Shown here: in pieces, positions 1-4,972 of the stretch
Position numbering within the stretch: the first letter of the stretch is position 1
How the letters are laid out: each line of letters starts with the position of its first letter
From: Chloroflexota bacterium
GTDB lineage: Bacteria > Chloroflexota > Anaerolineae > B4-G1
Direction of reading: 5' to 3'
DNA length: 6,986 bases
NCBI GenBank assembly: GCA_003648085.1
Contig: QMOC01000138.1
Span: 1-6,986, forward strand
Position numbers and translations under genes: made by a program
Notes under the pieces: model-generated
Seen by the model: only the letters and a program-made list of their open reading frames with translations
Told to the model about the DNA's origin: nothing
The model's database searches: none

Positions 1-376
1 CGACATCCACATTCTGCACAACTTCCACGGCGTGGGCGCGCTGGAGGTGGGGGCTTTTCAGGCCGTCAGCGACGTCGTGGTCCAGAAGTCCACCCGCGAG
101 GGGTTCGGGCTGGTGGTGACCGAGGCGCTGTGGAAGGGGAAGCCTGTGGTGGGGGGCAACGTGGGGGGCATCCCGTTGCAGGTACTGGACGGCGAAACCG
201 GCTTTCTGGTGGATTCGGTGGAGGAGTGCGGGGAAAAGGCGCTGTACCTCCTACAGCACCCGGAGGAGGCGGAGGCAATGGGGACGGCGGCGCGAGAGCA
301 CGTGCGCCGCAACTTCTTGGCAACGCGCCACCTGGCGGACTATCTGAACCTGTTCCACAGGATGAAGAAAGCATGA
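1..376 (+). CDS. treT: Trehalose synthase TreT-like GT4 glycosyltransferase, C-terminal part (5' truncated)
   Basis: The reading frame is open from position 2 and ends at TGA 374-376, giving 124 residues. GT4 enzymes of this type are about 400 residues, so roughly the first two thirds lie outside the window. A GTG at 32 could be read as a start, but the ten codons before it are also conserved-looking (DIHILHNFHG), so this is not the true start. Visible features of the GT-B C-terminal nucleotide-sugar domain are the HGVGALEV..AFQ segment, the E-x7-E motif (REGFGLVVTE, residues 33-41 of the fragment), EALWKGKPVV, GGIPLQ and DGETGFLV. TreT (known from Thermococcales) transfers glucose from NDP-glucose to glucose, making trehalose in the cytoplasm. 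The tail (YLLQHPEEA..M..AAREHVRRNF) also resembles TreT. Related glucosyl- or sucrose-type GT4 enzymes cannot be fully excluded. The stop lies only 3 nt before the next promoter, with no terminator between them. Confidence 0.8.
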   Translation, partial: DIHILHNFHGVGALEVGAFQAVSDVVVQKSTREGFGLVVTEALWKGKPVVGGNVGGIPLQVLDGETGFLVDSVEECGEKALYLLQHPEEAEAMGTAAREHVRRNFLATRHLADYLNLFHRMKKA

Positions 377-379
377 CGC

Positions 380-408
380 TTGACCTGCAAGGCATCCTCG
401 TGTATAAT
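380..408 (+). promoter_or_regulatory. Strong sigma-70-type promoter for the transporter operon
   Basis: A -35 box TTGACC (380-385, 5 of 6 consensus) and a -10 box TATAAT (403-408, 6 of 6) are separated by exactly 17 bp. Transcription would start near 414-417. The promoter begins 3 nt after the treT stop and lies about 250 nt before the first transporter gene, giving a long leader. A direct repeat GAAACC (414-419 and 424-429, 10 bp apart) sits on the predicted start and could be an operator; that is inference. Confidence 0.75.
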
Positions 409-487
409 ATTTTGAAACCTCTAGAAACCACGTTGCATCCTCGGGCGAAAGGGAGGGCTTAGGCTGACCAACACATCTCTGCAGTCC

Positions 488-523
488 GCCAGTTCCTGAT
501 ACTCCCCTTCTCACAGGACTGGC
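488..523 (+). promoter_or_regulatory. Leader hairpin A
   Basis: Arms GCCAGTTCCTG (488-498) and CAGGACTGGC (514-523) pair over 10 bp with one bulged T, closing a 15-nt loop rich in C and T. CCGC (486-489) and GCGG (526-529) offer alternative outer pairs. No T-run follows, so it does not look like an intrinsic terminator. It lies in the long leader between the predicted transcription start and the binding-protein gene. I do not recognise a known riboswitch class in it. Confidence 0.5.
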
Positions 524-539
524 TTGCGGAATATTATAG

Positions 540-570
540 GCCCGCAGGTTTCTCCAACATCTCCGCGGGC
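540..570 (+). promoter_or_regulatory. Leader hairpin B
   Basis: GCCCGC (540-545) pairs with GCGGGC (565-570). Past a bulged A, two further G-C pairs form (547-548 with 563-564), leaving a loop at 549-562. It is followed by a purine-rich stretch (GGAAAGGAGG, 571-580) and not by T residues, so termination is unlikely. It stands just before a possible small leader ORF. Confidence 0.45.
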
Positions 571-583
571 GGAAAGGAGGAAG

Positions 584-598
584 ATGGAACGATATTGA
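584..598 (+). CDS. Possible 4-codon leader ORF (MERY)
   Basis: ATG at 584 is followed by three sense codons and TGA at 596-598, reading Met-Glu-Arg-Tyr. It has an AGGAGG site at 575-580, only 3 nt before the ATG, which is shorter than ideal spacing. Its stop overlaps the left arm of leader hairpin C (591-597). A ribosome on it could therefore open that hairpin. The strong Shine-Dalgarno is what is seen; translation and any regulatory role are inference, and such short ORFs arise often by chance. Confidence 0.2.
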   Translation: MERY

Positions 599-645
599 GA
601 GAACGTATCTGCCAGAACTACAGACGTGAGTGAGTTTCCAATATC
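591..645 (+). promoter_or_regulatory. Leader hairpin C, nested stems upstream of the binding-protein RBS
   Basis: The outer stem is GATATTG (591-597) with CAATATC (639-645), 7 perfect pairs. Nested inside it, ACGT (603-606) pairs with ACGT (624-627) and, past a 2-nt bulge, CTG (609-611) pairs with CAG (621-623), leaving a 9-nt loop. The structure ends 7 nt before the Shine-Dalgarno of the next gene. It could modulate access to that site or mRNA stability, but it does not overlap the site directly. Confidence 0.4.
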
Positions 646-652
646 AATGAAT

Positions 653-657
653 GGAGG
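653..657 (+). promoter_or_regulatory. Ribosome binding site of the binding-protein gene
   Basis: GGAGG at 653-657 (extended GGAGGAG) is 9 nt before ATG 667. An ATG at 647 upstream is immediately limited by an in-frame stop or lies in another frame, so 667 is the clear start. The predicted protein begins with a good lipoprotein signal peptide, which confirms it. Confidence 0.8.
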
Positions 658-666
658 AGAAACAAA

Positions 667-2700
667 ATGAAACGCAACGTTTTCTGGCTATTGGTCACAG
701 GTCTGGCTATTGTGGCCACGATTATCAGTGGTTGCGCCAAGCCGACCCCAGCACCGACCGAGGTCCCCACCGAGGCGCCTGCTGAGAAACCCACCGAGGC
801 GCCGCCCACCGAAGTTCCAAGTGCATACAACGAAGCGCCCATGCTGGCGGACAAGGTCGCGGCCGGTGAATTGCCGCCTGTAGACGAGCGGCTGCCGGAG
901 GAGCCGGTGGTGATTCCGGTCGTCGAGTCCGTCGGCCAGTACGGCGGCACTTGGCACAACGTGACCTGGTGGCCTGGATGCGGCAACATCAAGATGGTCC
1001 TGTACGACCCGCCCGTCCGCTGGAAGGCGGACTACACCGGCTACGAGCCGGGCCTGGCCGAGTCGTACGAGTGGTCCGATGACGGCAAGACCATCACCTT
1101 TAAGTTTCGCAAGGGCATCAAGTGGTCCGACGGCGAGCCCTTCACCACCGAGGACCTGAAGTTCTGGTGGGAGGATCTGGCCCAGAACCCGGACTACAAG
1201 ACGGTGCAGGTGCCCTGGTGGGCGCGCAACTCCGATGGCTCCCCCATCACTATGGAATTCCCCGACGACTACACCTGGGTGCTCCACTTTGATACCCCGC
1301 AGTGGATCATGCCCTACGTGCTGGCCCAGGGATTCTGGGAGTGGGAGCCCCTGATGAAGCCCAAGCACTTCCTGACCCAGTGGCATCCCAAGTACACCGA
1401 GGGCGCCGACTACGACACCCTGGATCAGATGGACCGCTGGTTCGAGACCCCTGGCTACCCCTGCTTGATGGCCTGGTGCCTGAAGGAGTTCACCCCCAGC
1501 GAGACCTGGCTCTTCGAGCGCAACCCCTACTACTGGAAGGTGGATCCCGAGGGCAACCAGTTGCCGTACATTGACTATGTGCACGTCGAACTGGTGGAAG
1601 ATCTGGAGACCCGCAAGTTGCGCGTCGCGCAGGGCAGTTACGAGTGCACCTTCCGCGGTGTTGACGACCCCACCGAGATCCCCTTCCTGACGGAACAGTC
1701 TGAAGCCAATAACTACCGCATTGTGCCGGGCTGGATGAACGGCGCCGGCGCGTGGCCGGGCTTCATGGTCAATATGGACTACCACGAGGAGCAGGAGTAC
1801 GACCCGGCGACCGAGTCCGAGGAATCCAAGGAGATTCGCGAACTGGTCCGCACCCGGGAGTTCCGCAAGGGGCTCTCCGTGGCCCTCGACCGACAGCGGA
1901 TCGTGGACGTGGTCTGGGAGGGCATCGGTACGCCGCAGGCGTTCACCATCAGCCCGCAGTCGTGGCACTTCGCCAGCCCCGAGGGCCAGAAGGTCTTCGA
2001 GGAGTGGGCTGCGGCCGACGCGGAGTACGACCCAGAGAAGGCGAAGGAGTACTTCGACTCCATCGGCTTCGTGGATCAGGACGGCGACGGCTGGCGCGAC
2101 CTGCCCAGCGGCAAATCCTTCACCCTCGTCATAGATCTGAACGACTGGGGCGGCGAGCGTGTCACCACCGAGGCCACCGAGGTCTACAAGAAGAACCTGG
2201 AGGACGTGGGTGTCAAGGTGCTGGTCAACAACGTCATCGGCCAGCCCGAGGCCGCCACGCGCGGCAACTATGGCGTCGGCTGGGTGCTGCGCACGACCCA
2301 TGCCTCGGAGCTCGACATCTGGACCTACCCGGACTGGATCTTCCCGCTGCGGGGTGGCGGCGAGGGGTCTCGCTCCTTCCCGATGCAGGGTCTGTGGTAC
2401 CAGAGCGGCGGCGAGGAGGGCTGGGAGCCCGAACCCGGCAGCCCAGCGGCCAAACTCCAGGCACTTTACCGCAAGGGCCTGCAGGAACCCGACGAGCAGA
2501 AGCGCCACGAGATCGTGTGGGAGGCCATCCGCGTCCACATCGAGGATGGCCCCTTCGTCATCGGTGCGTCCGGCGACCAGCCGATGCCCGTCGTCTGCAA
2601 GAATTTCTTCCACAACGTGCCGGAGTACGGTGTGCTCGGCCCGTGGGCGCCCGGCAGCCCCGGCAACGTCCATCCCGAGCAGTTCTGGATGGAGCAGTAG
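667..2700 (+). CDS. ABC transporter substrate-binding lipoprotein, SBP_bac_5 (DppA/OppA) family
   Basis: This 677-residue protein captures the ligand outside the membrane and delivers it to the permeases encoded downstream. Residues 1-23 form a lipoprotein signal: MKRN, a hydrophobic core, then the lipobox ISGC with lipidated Cys23. Residues 24-51 are a flexible linker with four P-T-E-A/V-P repeats (30-34, 34-38, 42-46, 47-51). The family signature follows at about 128-165 (EPGLAESYEWSDDGKTITF, then RKGIKWSDGEPFTTEDL). ETWLFERNPYYWK (279-291) and GNQLPYIDYV (296-305) are also typical. A DxDxDG loop (D470, D472, D474) resembles a calcium-binding loop. At 677 residues it is longer than the 500-550 usual for DppA. 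Trp is very frequent (35 residues, about 5%), with pairs at 101-102, 167-168 and 184-185. Peptide or oligosaccharide could be the ligand; aromatic stacking favours sugars only weakly. Confidence 0.93.
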   Translation: MKRNVFWLLVTGLAIVATIISGCAKPTPAPTEVPTEAPAEKPTEAPPTEVPSAYNEAPMLADKVAAGELPPVDERLPEEPVVIPVVESVGQYGGTWHNVTWWPGCGNIKMVLYDPPVRWKADYTGYEPGLAESYEWSDDGKTITFKFRKGIKWSDGEPFTTEDLKFWWEDLAQNPDYKTVQVPWWARNSDGSPITMEFPDDYTWVLHFDTPQWIMPYVLAQGFWEWEPLMKPKHFLTQWHPKYTEGADYDTLDQMDRWFETPGYPCLMAWCLKEFTPSETWLFERNPYYWKVDPEGNQLPYIDYVHVELVEDLETRKLRVAQGSYECTFRGVDDPTEIPFLTEQSEANNYRIVPGWMNGAGAWPGFMVNMDYHEEQEYDPATESEESKEIRELVRTREFRKGLSVALDRQRIVDVVWEGIGTPQAFTISPQSWHFASPEGQKVFEEWAAADAEYDPEKAKEYFDSIGFVDQDGDGWRDLPSGKSFTLVIDLNDWGGERVTTEATEVYKKNLEDVGVKVLVNNVIGQPEAATRGNYGVGWVLRTTHASELDIWTYPDWIFPLRGGGEGSRSFPMQGLWYQSGGEEGWEPEPGSPAAKLQALYRKGLQEPDEQKRHEIVWEAIRVHIEDGPFVIGASGDQPMPVVCKNFFHNVPEYGVLGPWAPGSPGNVHPEQFWMEQ

Positions 2701-2716
2701 CCGGCCATCGTCAACC

Positions 2717-2754
2717 GATGTGGCGGGCGGTGGCTCCGCCCGCCACATCCTTTT
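2717..2754 (+). terminator. Intrinsic terminator or attenuator after the binding-protein gene
   Basis: A perfect 14-bp stem (arms 2717-2730 and 2736-2749, sequence GATGTGGCGGGCGG and its complement) closes a 5-nt loop and is followed by C and four T. It starts 17 nt after the TAG stop. The T-run is short, so termination is probably partial. In importer operons such a hairpin between binding-protein and permease genes commonly lets the binding protein be made in excess, both by attenuation and by protecting the 3' end of the upstream mRNA. Confidence 0.65.
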
Positions 2755-2778
2755 AGCATCTCATTCTTGCACGATGAA

Positions 2779-2811
2779 AACCTTGCGAAGGTCGTCAACC
2801 TTCGCAAGGTT
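2779..2811 (+). repeat. Double palindrome of AACCTT/AAGGTT hexamers upstream of the permease RBS
   Basis: Arms 2779-2792 (AACCTTGCGAAGGT) and 2798-2811 (ACCTTCGCAAGGTT) form a perfect 14-bp stem around the 5-nt loop CGTCA. Each arm is itself an interrupted palindrome: AACCTT-GCG-AAGGT, and AACCTT-CGC-AAGGTT at 2797-2811. The two palindrome centres lie 18 bp apart. No T-run follows, so it is not a terminator. It ends 6 nt before the Shine-Dalgarno of the first permease gene. It may be a copy of a dispersed genomic repeat, a double operator for a dimeric regulator, or an mRNA-stability hairpin; sequence alone does not decide. Confidence 0.6.
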
Positions 2812-2817
2812 GCTAAA

Positions 2818-2823
2818 GGGAGG
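2818..2823 (+). promoter_or_regulatory. RBS that fixes the start of the DppB-like permease
   Basis: GGGAGG at 2818-2823 is 5 nt before ATG 2829. An in-frame GTG at 2823 overlaps this site and would add only Met-Asp, so it is rejected. The site lies just 3' of the AACCTT hairpin. Confidence 0.75.
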
Positions 2824-2828
2824 TGGAC

Positions 2829-3815
2829 ATGCTTGCGTACATTGCGCGACGCCTGGGGTATATCCTGATCATGCTCGTGCTGGTCTCCTTCGTCAGTTTC
2901 TTAATCATCGAGTTACCTCCAGGGGATTACCTGACCCAGAAACTGCAGGAACTCCAGGCACGGGGTGACCGCAGTGCCGAGATGCGCATCGCGGAATATC
3001 GCGCCCGTTATGGCCTGGACAAGCCGCTGTTGGAGCGGTATTGGATCTGGAGCACTCACTTCATCAAGGGCGACTTTGGCGATTCCTTCGAGTTCGAGCG
3101 CCCGGTGACCGAGATCATCGGCCAGCGTGCCGGTATGTCGGCGATCCTGGCCATCTCTACCATTACCTTGACTTGGCTGCTGGCGATCCCCATCGGTGTC
3201 TATTCGGCGACCCACCAATACTCCATCGGCGACCAGATCACCACCATCGTCACTTTTATCGGCCTGGGGATGCCTGGGTTCCTGTTGGCGCTCATAGTTC
3301 TGTTCTTCGCCATGACGGTCCTGGGCCAGGAAGTGGGGGGGCTTTTCTCGCGGGAGTTCCAGGATGCGCCATGGAGTTTCGCTAAGGTTGTTGACCTGCT
3401 TAAGCATCTATGGATTCCGGCTTTTATCGGCGCTGTGACCGGTACGGCAAGTCTGATCCGCATTATGCGCGGAAATCTGCTAGACACGCTGGGGCAACCT
3501 TTCGTCGAAGCCGCCCGCGCGCGTGGTCTGAAGGAACGCACAGTCATCTGGAAGCATGCCGTGAGGGTCGCCATCAATCCCCTGATCGTGATCCTGGGAT
3601 CGGAGGCGTTGCCACAAATCATCGCCGGCAATGCGCTGGTGGCAACGGTGTTGAACCTGCCCACCCTCGGCCCGGTGTACGTCCGGGCCTTGCAAGTTCA
3701 GGATATGTACCTGGCCGGCACTGTGCTGGTGTTCATCGTGGGCATGACGATGATCGGCAACCTGCTGGCCGACTTGACCCTCGCGGCTCTCGACCCCCGC
3801 ATCCGTTTGGAGTAG
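2829..3815 (+). CDS. dppB: ABC importer permease, DppB/OppB family
   Basis: This 328-residue integral membrane subunit forms, with the DppC-like partner, the channel of a peptide/oligosaccharide (Dpp/Opp-type) importer. The N-terminus MLAYIARRLGYILIMLVLVS is the classic DppB first helix. It is followed by an external segment with YGLDKPLLERYWIW (61-74) and GDFGDSF (81-87), both family hallmarks. Approximate membrane helices are at 10-28, 102-125, 138-165, 195-212, 248-270 and 293-316. The EAA loop that docks to the ATPase is EAARARGLKERTVIWKHAVR (227-246), with the core EAA and conserved Gly233. The usual C-terminal LDPRIR is present (321-326). Length is normal for the family. It follows the binding-protein gene after two hairpins and precedes the DppC-like gene by 14 nt. 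The symbol is a family label; the substrate is not proven. Confidence 0.94.
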   Translation: MLAYIARRLGYILIMLVLVSFVSFLIIELPPGDYLTQKLQELQARGDRSAEMRIAEYRARYGLDKPLLERYWIWSTHFIKGDFGDSFEFERPVTEIIGQRAGMSAILAISTITLTWLLAIPIGVYSATHQYSIGDQITTIVTFIGLGMPGFLLALIVLFFAMTVLGQEVGGLFSREFQDAPWSFAKVVDLLKHLWIPAFIGAVTGTASLIRIMRGNLLDTLGQPFVEAARARGLKERTVIWKHAVRVAINPLIVILGSEALPQIIAGNALVATVLNLPTLGPVYVRALQVQDMYLAGTVLVFIVGMTMIGNLLADLTLAALDPRIRLE

Positions 3816-3817
3816 GT

Positions 3818-3823
3818 AGGAGG
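3818..3823 (+). promoter_or_regulatory. RBS that fixes the start of the DppC-like permease
   Basis: AGGAGG (3818-3823), extended to AGGAGGTGA, matches the 16S 3' end very well. Two adjacent ATG codons follow, at 3827 and 3830. Spacing is 3 nt to the first and 6 nt to the second, so 3830 is preferred. The two choices differ by a single Met. Confidence 0.7.
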
Positions 3824-3829
3824 TGAATG

Positions 3830-4960
3830 ATGGCTGAGCAAAAAGTCCCCGAAACTAACAAGAAGAGGCAGATCAGCCAGAGTTACTGGAGCCTGGTCTG
3901 GTGGAAATTTAAGAAGAACAAACTGGCCATTGTGGGGGGGATTCTGATTATTCTCTTCTATTCTATCTGCGGCCTGTTTGCCGAGTTCTTCGCTCCCTAC
4001 ACTCTTGATTACCAATCCGATTATCTGGAGGCCCGCCCTCAGCCGGTTGTGTTTAAGGACGAGGAGGGGAACTTCAGCCTGCGGCCGGCCGTGTATGGCC
4101 TTGAGGAGAAGATTGACCAGACTCTGCGTAAGCGTTTCTACGAGGTAAATCGTACCAAAATTTATCCTATATACTTCTTTGTGAAGGCCGAGCCCTACAA
4201 ACTGCTCGGTTTTATCCCCACGGACATTCATCTCTTCGGCACCGACCCTGCCGATCCCGAAGCCCATGTGTTTCTTTTCGGCACCGACCGCCTGGGGCGC
4301 GATCTCTTCTCCCGCATCATCTATGGTGGGCGCCTCTCCCTGCTCATCGGGCTGCTAGGTCAGATCTTGACTTTCACTTTAGGGATGGTGATGGGGGCGA
4401 TCTCCGGCTATTACGGCGGAGTGACGGATGTCATTGTCCAGCGGATGACAGAGTTCGTGGGCGCTTTCCCCGACATTCCTCTCTTCATGGCGCTGGCGGC
4501 GGCCATCCCGGTGACTTGGTCGCCCATCCTGGTTTACTTTATGCTCACTTTGATCCTCGTTTTCATCCGCTGGGGAGGACTGGCGCGCCAGGTGCGGGGG
4601 TTGATACTTTCCCTGCGCGAGCGAGAGTACGTGCTGGCCGCTCGAAGTTTCGGGGCCAGCGATGCGCGGCTTATGTTCCGGCATCTGCTCCCCGGTACGC
4701 TGAGCCACTGCATCGTCATCGCCACGCTGATGATCCCCGGTATGATTCTCTCGGAGACGGCGCTGAGTTGGCTGGGGTTGGGCCTGCGTCCCCCGCTCAC
4801 CAGTTGGGGCGTGCTTTTGCAGGAAGTCAGCAGCGTGCGGTCAATCCGATTTGCGCCGTGGCTTCTCACCACGGTGCCGTTTGTCCTCTTGGCCGTCCTC
4901 TCCTTCAACATGCTGGGCGATGGGCTGCGCGACGCGATGGATCCGTATGGCGGTCGGTAG
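3830..4960 (+). CDS. dppC: ABC importer permease, DppC/OppC family, with enlarged extracytoplasmic segment
   Basis: This 376-residue protein is the second membrane subunit of the importer. A basic cytoplasmic tail (residues 1-30, with SYWSLVWWKFKKNKLA as the OppC N-terminal domain) leads into helix 1 (about 32-53). Residues 54-165 form a long external stretch ending in the family hallmark FGTDRLGRDLFSRIIYGGR (150-168). Further helices lie near 168-190, 210-228, 233-249, 293-316 and 342-364. The EAA loop is YVLAARSFGASDARLMFRHL (267-286), followed by LPG. The end, GDGLRDAMDP (363-372), is typical. Common DppC proteins are about 300 residues; most of the extra length is in the external segment, as in YejE-like permeases. 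LFGTD occurs twice (135-139 and 149-153), encoded by a 13-nt direct repeat. A start at 3827 would add one Met. It is 12 nt upstream of the first ATPase gene. Confidence 0.93.
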   Translation: MAEQKVPETNKKRQISQSYWSLVWWKFKKNKLAIVGGILIILFYSICGLFAEFFAPYTLDYQSDYLEARPQPVVFKDEEGNFSLRPAVYGLEEKIDQTLRKRFYEVNRTKIYPIYFFVKAEPYKLLGFIPTDIHLFGTDPADPEAHVFLFGTDRLGRDLFSRIIYGGRLSLLIGLLGQILTFTLGMVMGAISGYYGGVTDVIVQRMTEFVGAFPDIPLFMALAAAIPVTWSPILVYFMLTLILVFIRWGGLARQVRGLILSLREREYVLAARSFGASDARLMFRHLLPGTLSHCIVIATLMIPGMILSETALSWLGLGLRPPLTSWGVLLQEVSSVRSIRFAPWLLTTVPFVLLAVLSFNMLGDGLRDAMDPYGGR

Positions 4961-4964
4961 GAGG
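4959..4964 (+). promoter_or_regulatory. RBS overlapping the dppC stop, fixing the start of the first ATPase
   Basis: AGGAGG (4959-4964) shares its first two bases with the TAG stop (4958-4960) of the upstream gene. ATG 4973 follows at 8 nt. An in-frame GTG at 4964 is part of the site itself and is rejected. The overlap suggests translational coupling. Confidence 0.75.
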
Positions 4965-4972
4965 TGTGTGCG

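Noticed and set aside
130..462. A 110-codon + strand frame overlapping the end of the glycosyltransferase
   Set aside because: The product is Gly/Arg-rich low complexity, overlaps conserved GT4 sequence in another frame and runs across the promoter.
524..540. A second possible -10 box (TATTAT at 532-537)
   Set aside because: No acceptable -35 box lies 16-18 bp upstream, and the promoter at 380-408 is far better.
377..666. A known riboswitch, tRNA or CRISPR repeat in the intergenic region
   Set aside because: No tRNA cloverleaf, no regularly spaced repeats and no recognised riboswitch consensus could be found by eye.
688..2748. A 686-codon open frame on the - strand covering the whole binding-protein gene
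   Set aside because: It is the mirror of a high-GC gene with G/C-rich third positions, which suppresses antisense stops. Its translation is low-complexity (L, V, G, H, R rich) without recognisable motifs, while the + strand protein has a signal peptide, lipobox and family signature.
1752..2968. Long + strand alternative frames (1752-2756 and 2159-2968) inside and beyond the binding-protein gene
   Set aside because: Both are out-of-frame readings rich in Arg, Pro, Ser and Ala with no domain. They overlap the well-supported gene and run through the intergenic hairpins.
3934..3940. Seven-G runs (3334-3341 area and 3934-3940) as possible slippage or phase-variation sites
   Set aside because: Both permease frames are intact through the runs, encode expected residues, and runs of this length are common in GC-rich genes.
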